A DNA stretch of 64,000 bases. It comes from Achromobacter sp. Root83. Lineage in GTDB: Bacteria > Pseudomonadota > Gammaproteobacteria > Burkholderiales > Burkholderiaceae_B. The stretch's first letter is position 1. The number at the start of each line of letters is the position of its first letter. The position numbers were made by a program, and so were the translations under genes. The DNA lies in contig NZ_LMIU01000003.1 of the NCBI RefSeq assembly GCF_001428845.1, positions 67,243 to 131,242 of the forward strand, written 5' to 3'. The notes beneath the pieces were generated by a model that did no database searches, had not been told where the DNA came from, and saw only the letters and a list, made by a program, of their open reading frames with translations. This document shows positions 36,619 through 45,903 of this stretch, in pieces.

Positions 36619-37635
36619 ATGAGCGCGGTAATGGATAATAGTGTGCCGCTTCCGTCCAGCGGGGCGGATTCCGTGACTACCGGCACGCCTTCGCCTATGA
36701 AGCAAAACAAAAACGCGCTGATGGATGCGCTGTTCAAGAATCTGACCCGCCTGTTCGCCTTCCTGGTGTTCATTTTGCTGGCGGCGATCCTTATCTCCCT
36801 GATCTACGGCAGCCGCGAATCGCTGGCCAAATATGGCCTGTCGTTCCTGTGGCTCAACGATTGGGACCCCGTCAATTCGAATTACGGCGCCGTCGTGCCG
36901 ATCATCGGCACGCTGCTGACGTCGGCGATCGCGCTGATCATCGCCGTGCCGGTGTCGTTCGGCATCGCCATATTCCTGACCGAGCTGTCGCCGACCTGGC
37001 TGCGCCGCCCGCTGGGCACCGCGATCGAAATGCTGGCGGCCATCCCGTCCATCATCTACGGCATGTGGGGCCTGTTCGTCTTCGTTCCCGTGTTCCAGCA
37101 ATACGTGCAGCCTTTCCTGATCGCCACGCTGGGCAACGTGCCCATCATCGGCGGGCTCTTCGCGGGGCCGCCGTTCGGCATCGGCATCTTCACCGCCGGC
37201 CTGATCCTGTCGATCATGATCATCCCGTTCATCGCGGCCGTCATGCGCGATGTGTTCGAACTGGTGCCGGCGATGCTGAAGGAATCGGCCTACGGCCTGG
37301 GCAGCACGACCTGGGAAGTGATGTGGCGCGTGGTGCTGCCCTTCACCAAGTCGGGCGTCATCGGCGGCATCATGCTCGGCCTGGGGCGCGCCCTGGGCGA
37401 AACCATGGCCGTGACCTTCGTGATCGGCAATGCGTTCAAGTGGTCCGGCTCGCTGTTCTCGCCGGGCAACTCGATCGCCTCGGCGCTCGCCAACGAATTC
37501 AATGAGGCAGGCGGCATACAGAAGGCGGCGTTGCTGGAGCTGGGCCTGATCCTGTTCCTGATCACGACGATCGTGCTGGCCCTGGCCAAGACACTACTGG
37601 TTCGCCTGTCCGCCGGCGAAGGCAAGAAAACCTGA
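36619..37635 (+). CDS. pstC: Phosphate ABC transporter permease PstC
   Basis: One of the two inner-membrane channel subunits for phosphate, 338 residues. An N-terminal cytoplasmic segment of about 45 residues precedes the first membrane helix. [21 protein letters not shown] and the coupling loop [22 protein letters not shown] are typical of Pst[19 protein letters not shown] near the end is a phosphate-permease signature. Confidence 0.97.
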   Translation: MSAVMDNSVPLPSSGADSVTTGTPSPMKQNKNALMDALFKNLTRLFAFLVFILLAAILISLIYGSRESLAKYGLSFLWLNDWDPVNSNYGAVVPIIGTLLTSAIALIIAVPVSFGIAIFLTELSPTWLRRPLGTAIEMLAAIPSIIYGMWGLFVFVPVFQQYVQPFLIATLGNVPIIGGLFAGPPFGIGIFTAGLILSIMIIPFIAAVMRDVFELVPAMLKESAYGLGSTTWEVMWRVVLPFTKSGVIGGIMLGLGRALGETMAVTFVIGNAFKWSGSLFSPGNSIASALANEFNEAGGIQKAALLELGLILFLITTIVLALAKTLLVRLSAGEGKKT

Positions 37636-37661
37636 CGCGCCCGGAGCACAAGGAAATAACC

Positions 37662-38516
37662 ATGGCTGAATCCGTCCTCAACATGCAGAACGGCATCTAT
37701 CGCCGGCGCCGCGCGGTCAACCGCGTCATGCTCGCCGTGTCGATGGGAACGCTGGTGTTCGGCCTGTTCTGGCTGTTCTGGATCATCCTCACGCTGTTGC
37801 TGAGGGGCGCGCCCGCGCTGTCGTACACGCTTTTCACCGAAATCACCCCGCCGCCGGGGCAGGGCGGAGGCCTGATCAACGCCATCATCGGCAGCGTGAT
37901 GATGGCGGGCGTGGGCACGCTGATCGGCACGCCGGTCGGCATCCTGGCCGGCACCTACCTGGCCGAATACGGCCACCGGGGATGGCTGGCGCCCGCCACG
38001 CGCTTCCTGAACGATGTGCTGCTGTCGGCCCCCTCCATCATCATCGGCCTCTTCATCTACGCCGTGTACGTGGCGCAGGTGGGGCATTACTCGGGCTGGG
38101 CGGGCGCCATCGCGCTGTCCATCCTGGTGATCCCGGTGGTGGTGCGCACGACCGACAACATGCTGCTGCTGGTGCCCAACAGCCTGCGCGAAGCCACGGC
38201 GGCGCTGGGATGCCCCAAGTGGCGCATGATCACCCTGGTGTGCTATCGCGCCGCCAAGTCCGGCATCATCACCGGCGTGCTGCTGGCCATCGCCCGGATC
38301 TCCGGTGAAACCGCGCCGCTGCTGTTCACCGCACTGTCCAACCAGTTCATGTCGTGGAACATGAATGGCCCGATGGCCAACCTGCCGGTCGTGATCTACC
38401 AATACGCCGCCAGCCCGTTCAAGGACTGGAACAACCTGGCCTGGGCCGGTGCCACGCTGATTACGCTGCTTGTGCTGGGCATCAACATCATTGCCCGCAA
38501 CATGTTCCGCAAGTAA
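37662..38516 (+). CDS. pstA: Phosphate ABC transporter permease PstA
   Basis: Second channel subunit, 284 residues and six hydrophobic segments. It begins 26 bases after pstC. Motifs are [37 protein letters not shown], the coupling loop [24 protein letters not shown], and [14 protein letters not shown]. Confidence 0.97.
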   Translation: MAESVLNMQNGIYRRRRAVNRVMLAVSMGTLVFGLFWLFWIILTLLLRGAPALSYTLFTEITPPPGQGGGLINAIIGSVMMAGVGTLIGTPVGILAGTYLAEYGHRGWLAPATRFLNDVLLSAPSIIIGLFIYAVYVAQVGHYSGWAGAIALSILVIPVVVRTTDNMLLLVPNSLREATAALGCPKWRMITLVCYRAAKSGIITGVLLAIARISGETAPLLFTALSNQFMSWNMNGPMANLPVVIYQYAASPFKDWNNLAWAGATLITLLVLGINIIARNMFRK

Positions 38517-38527
38517 AGATCGCTTTG

Positions 38528-38548
38528 CCGGCGCGCTGGGCGCGCCGG
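38528..38548 (+). other. Hairpin between pstA and pstB
   Basis: A perfect 9-base stem (CCGGCGCGC / GCGCGCCGG) with a TGG loop and no T-run sits 11 bases after pstA and 16 bases before pstB. It may stabilise or process the mRNA. Confidence 0.6.
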
Positions 38549-38564
38549 AGCCAAGGGAAACCAA

Positions 38565-39341
38565 ATGGAAAATACCGCTACCGCCGTCAAGAACAAGATC
38601 GAGGTCAAGAACCTGAACTTCTACTACGGCAAGTTCCATGCGATCCGCAATGTGAACATGTCGATCCAGGAGAAGAAGGTCACCGCCTTCATCGGCCCGT
38701 CGGGCTGCGGCAAGTCGACGCTGCTGCGCACGTTCAACCGCATGTTCGAGCTGTATCCCGGCCAACGCGCCGAGGGCGAGATCATCCTGGACGGCGAGAA
38801 CCTGTTGACGGCCAAGACCGACATATCGCTGATCCGCGCCAAGGTCGGCATGGTGTTCCAGAAGCCCACGCCGTTCCCCATGAGCATCTACGACAACATC
38901 GCCTTCGGCGTGCGCCTGTTCGAACGCCTGTCCAAGGGCGAGATGGACGAGCGCGTGGAATGGGCGCTGAGCAAGGCGGCGCTCTGGAACGAAGTGAAGG
39001 ACAAACTGCACCAGAGCGGCAACAGCCTGTCGGGCGGGCAGCAACAGCGCCTGTGCATCGCGCGCGGCGTGGCCATCAAGCCGGAAGTGCTGCTGCTGGA
39101 CGAGCCCTGCTCGGCGCTGGACCCGATTTCCACCGCCAAGATCGAAGAACTGATCGCCGAACTGAAGAACGACTACACCGTCGTGATCGTGACGCACAAC
39201 ATGCAACAGGCCGCGCGCTGCTCGGACTACACCGCCTACATGTACCTGGGCGAACTCATGGAATTCGGCCAGACCGACCAGATCTTCGTGAAGCCCTCGC
39301 GCAAGGAAACCGAAGACTACATCACCGGCCGCTTCGGCTGA
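38565..39341 (+). CDS. pstB: Phosphate ABC transporter ATP-binding protein PstB
   Basis: ATPase of the phosphate importer, 258 residues. Walker [11 protein letters not shown]-loop [22 protein letters not shown], signature [15 protein letters not shown], Walker [14 protein letters not shown] and switch IVTHNMQQA are intact. [11 protein letters not shown] and [10 protein letters not shown] are PstB hallmarks. In most proteobacteria phoU follows; here a terminator and a convergent transporter follow. Confidence 0.98.
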   Translation: MENTATAVKNKIEVKNLNFYYGKFHAIRNVNMSIQEKKVTAFIGPSGCGKSTLLRTFNRMFELYPGQRAEGEIILDGENLLTAKTDISLIRAKVGMVFQKPTPFPMSIYDNIAFGVRLFERLSKGEMDERVEWALSKAALWNEVKDKLHQSGNSLSGGQQQRLCIARGVAIKPEVLLLDEPCSALDPISTAKIEELIAELKNDYTVVIVTHNMQQAARCSDYTAYMYLGELMEFGQTDQIFVKPSRKETEDYITGRFG

Positions 39342-39370
39342 CCGCAGCCTGATTTTTCGCGGATTTCAAG

Positions 39371-39402
39371 AACGGCGCGCCTCGATGGCGCGCCGTTTTT
39401 TC
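39371..39402 (+). terminator. pst operon terminator
   Basis: An 11-base perfect stem (AACGGCGCGCC / GGCGCGCCGTT) with a TCGAT loop and T-run (TTTT) lies 29 bases after pstB. It can also serve the convergent MFS gene. Confidence 0.9.
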
Positions 39403-39403
39403 G

Positions 39404-40756
39404 TCAGGACCGCTGCAGGGCGGGTTTGGCGTCAGGCTCGCGCGCCGTCCGCGGATTGCCCGCGTAGCGGCCCGGGATCAGCATGACAAAGACCGCCGCC
39501 AGCAGCGCCGCGCACGAAAACGCAATGAAGTTCCACGCCAGCGGCAGTTTCAGGCTGGCCAGGTAACCGCCGACGATGGGGCCGCTCATCGCGCCGATAC
39601 GGGCGAACGACAGCGCCCAGCCGGCCGCGGCGCCGCGCGCATGCGCCGGGTAATAGCCGGTCAGGTAGCCCGTGAGTATCAGCGACGTCGAGATGCTGCC
39701 CACGCCGGCCAGCGCCACCCAAAGATAGTTCACCGCCAGCGGGTTATTGAAGGTCAGGCAATAGATACCCGCTCCGCCCGCCAGGAAGAACACCGCCACG
39801 ATCCTGCGCGGCTCGGTCTTGTCGGCGAACCGGCCCAACACCAGTCCGCCGATGGCGGATGCCAGGCTGAACACCAGCAGGAAGGAAAGGCTTGAGCCCA
39901 GGTCATGGCCATTTTTGCGCATGATCTGCGGCAGCCAGGTGCTCAGGCCATACACCAGCATCAGGCCCAGGAACAGCGCGCCCCAGAAGCACAGGGTGGC
40001 GCGCAGGTGGCGGGGCGCGAACACCGCCGTCATCACGTCGCGCCAGGTCGCTTTTTCTCCGGCAACCTCGCGCGGCCGGAAGGACTCCAGCGAGGCGATG
40101 CCCAGGCGCTGAGCCTGCGCCCGCGCGCCGGCCTCGTCGCCCTTGGACAGCAGGTACTCCAGCGACTCGGGCAGCAACCGCGCCAGCAACGGCACCAGCA
40201 GCAAGGGCAGCGCGCCCACCGCGATCACCGAGCGCCACCCCAGTTGGCTGAGCAGAACCATGGCCACGGCCGCGGAGCACAGGATGCCCAACGAATAGCC
40301 CGAGTACATCACGCCGTAGTTGAAGCCGCGCTTGGCCGGCGGAGAATATTCGATGGTCAACGCCGCCGCCACGGGAATCAGCCCGCCCAGTCCCAGGCCG
40401 CCGATGAAGCGGAACGCGCCGAACCAGGCGGGCGTGGGCGCCCACGCCGCGCCGATCATCGTGACCGAAAACAGGGTCACGCAGCCCAGCAGCATGCGCC
40501 GCCGCCCGAACAGGTCGCTCAATGTGCCCACGACGAAGGAGCCCACGAACATGCCCCCCAGCGCGTAGCTGCCCAGCACGCCAAGTTCTATCGACGACAG
40601 GTTCCAGTTCTTGTCGTCGGCCAGCGCCGGCAGGACGGCGCCCATGACGCCGACGTCATAGCCTTCGAAGAGGATGGCCAGCCAGCAGACGAACAGCACG
40701 GTATAGGTGGTGCGCGCGGGCGTGGCCCAGGCGGACGGAGAGGAGGCGTTTGCCAT
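39404..40756 (-). CDS. MFS transporter, aromatic acid:H+ symporter (AAHS) type
   Basis: 450 residues with twelve predicted membrane segments. The N-terminus (LFVCWLAILFEGYDVGVMGAVLPAL) has the AAHS D-containing first helix, followed by GMFVGSFVVGTLSDLFGRRRMLLG (loop 2-3) and the helix 4-5 region RFIGGLGLGGLIPVAAALTIEYSP. Relatives such as PcaK, BenK and MhpT carry aromatic acids; no catabolic genes are adjacent. A strong sigma-70 promoter lies upstream at 40845-40873. Confidence 0.92.
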   Translation of the reverse strand: MANASSPSAWATPARTTYTVLFVCWLAILFEGYDVGVMGAVLPALADDKNWNLSSIELGVLGSYALGGMFVGSFVVGTLSDLFGRRRMLLGCVTLFSVTMIGAAWAPTPAWFGAFRFIGGLGLGGLIPVAAALTIEYSPPAKRGFNYGVMYSGYSLGILCSAAVAMVLLSQLGWRSVIAVGALPLLLVPLLARLLPESLEYLLSKGDEAGARAQAQRLGIASLESFRPREVAGEKATWRDVMTAVFAPRHLRATLCFWGALFLGLMLVYGLSTWLPQIMRKNGHDLGSSLSFLLVFSLASAIGGLVLGRFADKTEPRRIVAVFFLAGGAGIYCLTFNNPLAVNYLWVALAGVGSISTSLILTGYLTGYYPAHARGAAAGWALSFARIGAMSGPIVGGYLASLKLPLAWNFIAFSCAALLAAVFVMLIPGRYAGNPRTAREPDAKPALQRS

Positions 40757-40844
40757 GTTTTTCCCGATGAGTGTTGTTTACAGGCAAACGGGCAAGGCCG
40801 TCGGCCCTCCAGCGGCTATTCATCACTGCGCAAAAACCGTATTT

Positions 40845-40873
40845 AATTTAGGCTTGAACTATATAGGTGTCAA
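40845..40873 (-). promoter_or_regulatory. Sigma-70 promoter of the MFS gene
   Basis: On the reverse strand TTGACA (40873-40868), a 17-base spacer and TAAATT (40850-40845) lie about 90 bases upstream of the MFS start. Confidence 0.7.
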
Positions 40874-40946
40874 CAAATTGATTGGGAATACCGGACGGCG
40901 TGACGCTTCGCCCATTCGGGAGCGGGCCGGGCGGGCGGGATTCTGG

Positions 40947-40952
40947 TATAGT
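40947..40952 (+). promoter_or_regulatory. tRNA-Pro promoter, -10 element
   Basis: TATAGT lies 10 bases before the mature tRNA 5' end. No good -35 is seen in the GC-rich sequence upstream. Confidence 0.45.
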
Positions 40953-40962
40953 TGCCACCCTT

Positions 40963-41039
40963 CGGGGCGTAGCGCAGCCTGGTAGCGCATCTGCTTTGGG
41001 AGCAGAGGGTCGTGAGTTCGAATCCCACCGCCCCGACCA
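40963..41039 (+). tRNA. tRNA-Pro (anticodon TGG)
   Basis: 77 bases including encoded CCA. The acceptor stem pairs CGGGGCG with CGCCCCG. The D-arm contains AGCGCAGCCTGGTAGCGC, the anticodon arm is TCTGC-TTTGGGA-GCAGA with anticodon TGG, and the T-arm has GTTCGAATC. Discriminator base is A at 41036. A terminator follows within 10 bases. Confidence 0.98.
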
Positions 41040-41047
41040 ATAAAATC

Positions 41048-41086
41048 AAAGGGTTAGCTCATTAATGAGCTAACCCTTTTGTTTTT
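41048..41086 (+). terminator. tRNA-Pro terminator
   Basis: A 32-base perfect palindrome (arms AAAGGGTTAGCTCAT / ATGAGCTAACCCTTT) is followed by TGTTTTT, starting 9 bases after the tRNA. Confidence 0.9.
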
Positions 41087-41170
41087 GGCGGCAGCAGAGA
41101 GAACTGGCCCGGAATACTTGAGTGCGGCGGTGGAGGCGTCCAGGTCGGACCCGCCTCGTTGGCCGGAAGC

Positions 41171-41809
41171 TCAATAGCAGGGGGGCAGGGGGTAATACCC
41201 ACAGCGTGGGCGCGCATAGTAGGGCGCCGCGGCGTGCGCAGCCCCTGCGTACCATGCGCTGCGGTAGGCCGTGCGCCGGGCCGCCCCGGCAAACGATAAA
41301 GGCGTAAACGGCATGCCGATGATGTCGATGAAGATCGACGCGGGGCCGTCCGCGCCTGTCAGGTCGCCTTCCAGCACGTCCACCGCAAAAACGAGGTTAT
41401 CGCCTTCGAGCTTGGGCGACTTCAACGTGACGACCGCATCGAGCACCGCCGACCCGTTCTTGCTCAGGACGGAAACGGTAGCGTTGGGCGGGTCAATGGC
41501 GAAGCTGTTCGCTCCGTCAGCCCATTCTTCGAGCAAGTGCGCTGTCAGTACATGGCCGGCCGCTCGCACGGGTCTGTCCGCGAACATGATGGAATTCGCC
41601 GAAACGCCCGAGAGTACGAGTTTTCCGTCTGCCAATTGGGCGCCGCGTGAGTTGAGCACGATGAGTGCGGGTTCGATCCGGGGCTTGCCGACGCCGATCT
41701 GCTTGGCAACTGGCGATGTCATGGCGTTCTGGGCGAAGCTCGCTCCCGCGGCCGACAGGCCGACGCCGCACAGCACCATCGCCGACACCAACAGCTTTTT
41801 GATACGCAT
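41171..41809 (-). CDS. Exported protein of unknown function
   Basis: 212 residues from the ATG at 41809, chosen because AAAGG lies 9 bases upstream on the coding strand; an ATG three codons earlier (41818) is also possible. A clear Sec signal peptide (MRIKKLLVSAMVLCGVGLSAAGASFA, then QNAMTS) is followed by a beta-rich middle with regularly spaced hydrophobic residues (LADGKLVLSGVSANSIMFADRP). The last ~40 residues are Ala/Tyr/Pro-rich, ending CGYYPLPPCY with two Cys. I do not recognise the family. It is probably periplasmic or surface-exposed. Confidence 0.7.
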   Translation of the reverse strand: MRIKKLLVSAMVLCGVGLSAAGASFAQNAMTSPVAKQIGVGKPRIEPALIVLNSRGAQLADGKLVLSGVSANSIMFADRPVRAAGHVLTAHLLEEWADGANSFAIDPPNATVSVLSKNGSAVLDAVVTLKSPKLEGDNLVFAVDVLEGDLTGADGPASIFIDIIGMPFTPLSFAGAARRTAYRSAWYAGAAHAAAPYYARPRCGYYPLPPCY

Positions 41810-42293
41810 GGTGTTCATCCTTTGTTCAGGGAAACCGGGAAGTTCGATCAAAGATGTCAGCGATAAGCCCAGCGGCTCGACTGCCAAGGCAAGCGTAGCG
41901 AGAGGCCTGGCGGCGGCGCCACTCATTTCACGCCAGATCCCGTTGGGGAAAACGTCAACACCTCTCGGGCCGAACCCGTCGGGCCATCGGACGTGCAGAT
42001 CTGATCCACTTGCGCCGCCCGGTCCCAGTCGTGATTTCCACCGTCATGGCGCAAAATGAGTGGCGGCGCGTTTCAGTCGTCATTAGTCTCTTCTCCAAGC
42101 GATTGCACCTCGGCCCGCATCGCGATGCGTGGCGCCGACATGAACCCAGAAGAACGGGCGGGACAGCTCGTGCGAAGCGCTTTGGCTTCGCATCGAATGG
42201 GTGGTGGATCGATCGATTCGAATCAGTAGCTTGGCAATACTCCCTGACGCTTCTCCAAATTGGCTTTACCACCTTAATTGTCGGAGCATTCGA
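41810..42293. other. 484-base intergenic region
   Basis: This gap separates the divergent exported protein and the DUF1254-type gene and must hold both promoters. Short open frames exist on both strands but lack ribosome sites and normal composition. No repeat, hairpin or promoter stands out. GGAG at 42283-42286 is the ribosome site of the following gene. Confidence 0.5.
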
Positions 42294-43733
42294 ATGAAGC
42301 TATCACGTCGAAAGTTCAACACCGCGGGGGTCGCTTTACTGACGGTGGGCTCGCTGCCCGCTTCGGCACGTGCCGACGGTCTCGTGACGGATTTTCCCGA
42401 GGCAGGTGACCAGTACACGACCGCGATCGATGCCTACGTCTACGCCTACCCTCTTGTCACGATGGAGATGACCAGGAGGGTCATCACCAACGTCGAGGCG
42501 CCGAAAGGCACCCGGGCGCCCATGGGAACTCTGATCAAATTGCGGCACTATCCGGACGCCAAATTCCGCGACGTGACCGCGCCGAACGCCGACACCCTGT
42601 ACACCACCGCGTTCTTCGACGTGGGCGACGAGCCGTGGGTGGTGAGCCTGCCGGACATGCAGGACCGCTATGCGCTGTTTCCGATGCTGGACGGGTGGAC
42701 CACGGTGTTCGACGTGCCCGGCAAGCGCACCACCGGCACGGGCGCGCAGACCTTCGTCGTGACCGGTCCGCGTTGGGAAGGCACGGTTCCGCAGGGCATG
42801 GTGCAGTACAGATCACCGACCAGCATCGTCTGGCTGCTGGGCCGTATCTACTGCGCGGGCACGCCGGAAGATTACGCCAAGGTCCACAAGCTTCAGGATG
42901 AAGTAAAGCTCTGCCCGCTTAGCGCTTGGGGCAAGGACTGGCAGCCGCCCAAGGGCAAAGTGGACCCCGCAATCGACATGAAGGCGTCCGTGCGCGAGCA
43001 GGTCAACCGGATGGACGCGGTTGAGTACTTCACGCTGTTTTCCGAGTTGCTCAAGCGCAATCCGCCGCCGGCTGCGGATGCGCCCATGCTGGAGCGGCTT
43101 GCGTCGATCGGCATCGTGCCTGGCAGGGACTTCGACAGGCGCAAATTCGACCCCGACCTTGCCAGGCGCGTGCCGCCGGCCGCGTTCGGGCGGATCATGG
43201 GCCATTTCAAGGATAGCAACGGCGATATCCAGGAAATCGACGGCTGGGGCTTCACTACCAAGACGGGAATCTACGGCACCAACTACATCCAGCGCGCCCT
43301 GGTCACCGCTATCGGGCTGGGCGCCAACCGCCCGCAGGACGCGATCTACCCGACCTCGCTCAGGTCCGACAACGGGCCGGTCAAGCGCGCGTACGACGGT
43401 TCTGAGAAATACGTGCTGACGTTCCGCAAGGGGCTGACGCCGCCCGTTTCCGGATTCTGGTCGCTGACGATGTATGACGGGGATTATTTCTTTGTCGACA
43501 ACCCGCTGAACCGCTACTCCATCAGCCCCCGCCAGCCGCTGAAGGCGAAGGCGGACGGGTCGATCGACCTGCTCATACAGAACGAGTCGCCGGGCCCTGA
43601 CCTGGAGTCGAACTGGCTGCCGGCGCCCAAGGGCAAGTTCGTCCTGATGATGCGGCTGTACTGGCCCAACGAGAGCGATCCGTCGATCATCAATGGCTCA
43701 TGGCTCATCCCGCCGGTCAGACGTATCTCCTGA
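42294..43733 (+). CDS. DUF1254/DUF1214-domain exported protein
   Basis: 479 residues from the ATG at 42294 with GGAG 7 bases upstream. A twin-arginine-like signal (MKLSRRKFNTAGVALLTVGSLPASARA) leads the chain. The DUF1254 part shows DAYVYAYPLVTMEMTRRVITN near residue 45 and APNADTLYTTAFFDVGDEPWVV near 100. The C-terminal DUF1214 part shows GFWSLTMYDGDYFFVDNPLNRYSI and ends SWLIPPVRRIS. The biochemical role of this family is unknown. It is 92 bases upstream of an outer-membrane protein gene on the same strand. Confidence 0.85.
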   Translation: MKLSRRKFNTAGVALLTVGSLPASARADGLVTDFPEAGDQYTTAIDAYVYAYPLVTMEMTRRVITNVEAPKGTRAPMGTLIKLRHYPDAKFRDVTAPNADTLYTTAFFDVGDEPWVVSLPDMQDRYALFPMLDGWTTVFDVPGKRTTGTGAQTFVVTGPRWEGTVPQGMVQYRSPTSIVWLLGRIYCAGTPEDYAKVHKLQDEVKLCPLSAWGKDWQPPKGKVDPAIDMKASVREQVNRMDAVEYFTLFSELLKRNPPPAADAPMLERLASIGIVPGRDFDRRKFDPDLARRVPPAAFGRIMGHFKDSNGDIQEIDGWGFTTKTGIYGTNYIQRALVTAIGLGANRPQDAIYPTSLRSDNGPVKRAYDGSEKYVLTFRKGLTPPVSGFWSLTMYDGDYFFVDNPLNRYSISPRQPLKAKADGSIDLLIQNESPGPDLESNWLPAPKGKFVLMMRLYWPNESDPSIINGSWLIPPVRRIS

Positions 43734-43825
43734 TTCAAACGACGGACTGCCGCGAAGGCCGCCGGCTTGTATCCTGCGGACACGGCGCATGACGCCCGCC
43801 ATGCCTGCGTATCGGACGAGTGCAC

Positions 43826-44632
43826 ATGAAAAAGAAGATCGTGAGCTGCCTGATCTGCGGGCTGGCTTATGCGATGCCCGGCGTGGCGGCCGAAGGGGAT
43901 GGGGCCGTGGCAGGCGCCATCTCCGGCGGGCCGGCGTTGGCCGCGTCCGCGCCCGTGCAGGACGAATGGGCGTTCTCGGTAACGCCGTATTTCTGGGCGG
44001 CGGGACTGTCCGGCAAGGTCTCGCAGCCTCGTTTGCCGGCCATCGACATCCACGCGGACTTCGACAAGCTGTTCGATAATCTGGACTTCGGCGCCATGCT
44101 GATTGGCGACGCGCGCAAGGGGCGCTATAGCATCTTCGGGGACCTGATCTACACGAAGATCGGCTCGCAGGGCGACACCCCGCGGGACATCCTTGCCACC
44201 AGCGCGGACGTGAAGACGTCCACCTTCGCGGGGCTGCTGGGCGTGGGCTACTCCGTGCTGGAGAATTCGCCGCACCAGTTGGACGTCGTGGCGGGATTGC
44301 GGGTCTGGTCGGTGGATACGGACGTGACGCTGAAGGGCGGGTTCCTGGAAGGCCGCAAGCGCAGCGATAGCGCGACGTGGGTCGATGCGCTGGTGGGCGT
44401 GCGCGGCAACTACAACCTGAGCCAGAAGGTCTACCTTACCGGCTGGGGGCTGGTCGGCGCCGGCGGGGCCGAGGCGGACTGGGACGTCGGGCTAGGCCTG
44501 GGCTACAACTTCAGCAAAAGCATCTCCGCGGCAATCGGGTATCGCGCGGTGGGCGTGGACTACGACCGTGGGGGTTTCAAGTTCGACGCGGTGCTGCAAG
44601 GGCCCATGGCCGGCCTGACGATACGCTTCTAG
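43826..44632 (+). CDS. Outer-membrane beta-barrel protein
   Basis: 268 residues from ATG 43826; a GTG two codons earlier is weaker. A Sec signal peptide (MKKKIVSCLICGLAYAMPGVAAE) is followed by a low-complexity Ala/Gly segment and alternating amphipathic strands (WAFSVTPYFWAAGLSG, YSIFGDLIYTKIGS, TFAGLLGVGYSVLENS, GLGLGYNFSKSISAAIGYRAVGVDY). The last residue is Phe (GLTIRF), the classical barrel C-terminus. It is likely linked in expression to the DUF1254-type gene. Confidence 0.8.
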   Translation: MKKKIVSCLICGLAYAMPGVAAEGDGAVAGAISGGPALAASAPVQDEWAFSVTPYFWAAGLSGKVSQPRLPAIDIHADFDKLFDNLDFGAMLIGDARKGRYSIFGDLIYTKIGSQGDTPRDILATSADVKTSTFAGLLGVGYSVLENSPHQLDVVAGLRVWSVDTDVTLKGGFLEGRKRSDSATWVDALVGVRGNYNLSQKVYLTGWGLVGAGGAEADWDVGLGLGYNFSKSISAAIGYRAVGVDYDRGGFKFDAVLQGPMAGLTIRF

Positions 44633-44675
44633 TGATCCGGACCGGCCCGGGGCCGAAGCGGCCACGCCGGCAAGC

Positions 44676-45758
44676 TTACTTTTCAAGCAGTTTTTGCCGG
44701 TATTCATTCGGGGCCAGCCCGCAGGCCTTTCTGAACGCACGCGCAAAATTGGCGGGCGATGAATAGCCGAAATCCGTGGCGATCTGCGTGATGGAAACGC
44801 TGGTTCCGCGCAGCAGTTCTTCGGCCCGTCTTAACCGGACCGCGTTCGCAAGCTCACGAAAATCGACGCCGTTGTCGCGTCGCAGCACTCGCTGCAGCGT
44901 GCGCACGCTGGTGCCCATGGCCCTGGCGGTGCTGTCGATGGACACGACCCCGGCCTCGACCTGGGAGCGGATATACGAGGCGACGACGCCCAGGTAGCTG
45001 CCCATGCCCAGCGGGTCGGCCTGCGCCCGAGCGACGTCTTCGATCGTGATGAGCGTGGGCCGGGCGGGAGCGCGGACCGCACGCTTCAGCAGGCCAGCTT
45101 CGATGCATACCGATACGGCTGGCGCGTCGAAGACGACGGGGCAGAGAAACGCGTCCTCGAATGGCGTGCCGGTAGGCGGACGGGGAACGTCTATTTCAAT
45201 CCGGAAGGGAAGAAAGCCGGCGCCCAGGTATGCGCGCAAGACGCTGAGCACGACGGCCACCGTGCCGGTGGCGACGTGCAAATAGCCTCGCCGGCCCCGC
45301 GTGGCATGGATGAAGCTGATTTTCGCGACGTGCCCGTCGAGCGTCATCTGCATGCTGTCGCCTGTGCTGTGGTAGCTCAGGGACGACGCGGCTCGGGCAA
45401 GCGCCTCGCCCAGGCTGTCAGCGGCGAGGACATACTTGCCCCAACGGCCATAGTTCGCCAGTGAAAGATGAGGGGCGGCCAGCAAACCCAGATTGGCGTC
45501 CTTTGCGCGCCTTTCGATTTCCCAAAGATAGTCGGTCACGACGAGCTGGGGGATGAAGCACTCCCGGTGCTCGATCATTTCGATGTCCAGCATCACCGCC
45601 TGCTTGGCCTGCCGCAGGATTCTGTCCCCAAAAGCATCCCGCACCATTCCGGACACCCCGGCCAACACCATGACCGATTTCACCGGCGGACCCTGCACGC
45701 CGAAATTTCTTTCCGCCCGTCCCGGCAATGGCGTCATATGAGTGGTGGCCGTGTTCAC
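44676..45758 (-). CDS. AraC-family transcriptional regulator
   Basis: 360 residues from a GTG at 45758 (an ATG at 45737 is also in frame). The N-terminal ~210 residues resemble the Arabinose_bd-type sensor of OruR/ArgR-like regulators (VTDYLWEIERRAKDANLGLLA). The C-terminal AraC DNA-binding domain has ARAMGTSVRTLQRVLRRDNG for the first helix-turn-helix and ITQIATDFGYSSPANFARAFRKACGLAPNEYR for the second. It is convergent with the outer-membrane gene (43-base gap) and divergent from the OmpA-like lipoprotein. Confidence 0.93.
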   Translation of the reverse strand: MNTATTHMTPLPGRAERNFGVQGPPVKSVMVLAGVSGMVRDAFGDRILRQAKQAVMLDIEMIEHRECFIPQLVVTDYLWEIERRAKDANLGLLAAPHLSLANYGRWGKYVLAADSLGEALARAASSLSYHSTGDSMQMTLDGHVAKISFIHATRGRRGYLHVATGTVAVVLSVLRAYLGAGFLPFRIEIDVPRPPTGTPFEDAFLCPVVFDAPAVSVCIEAGLLKRAVRAPARPTLITIEDVARAQADPLGMGSYLGVVASYIRSQVEAGVVSIDSTARAMGTSVRTLQRVLRRDNGVDFRELANAVRLRRAEELLRGTSVSITQIATDFGYSSPANFARAFRKACGLAPNEYRQKLLEK

Positions 45759-45903
45759 TTGTGTCTATTCTGCGCCTGTAGTTGCGAGAATCTGCTGGCG
45801 CTGGCGCCCGGCAGAGTGAGATATGACGTGCCTTGGGATATTACACAGGCCTGAACGGGGCGAGGTCTCGTCCTTTCGGGCTACAACCTGGCGGAGAACG
45901 GAC

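Noticed and set aside
40963-41039. Genomic-island attachment site at tRNA-Pro
   Set aside because: No integrase gene and no second copy of the tRNA 3' end were found in the window; kept only as a possible boundary.
41955-42272. 105-codon reverse frame in the gap before the DUF1254-type gene
   Set aside because: No ribosome site, no recognisable motifs and Arg/Cys-rich composition typical of chance frames.
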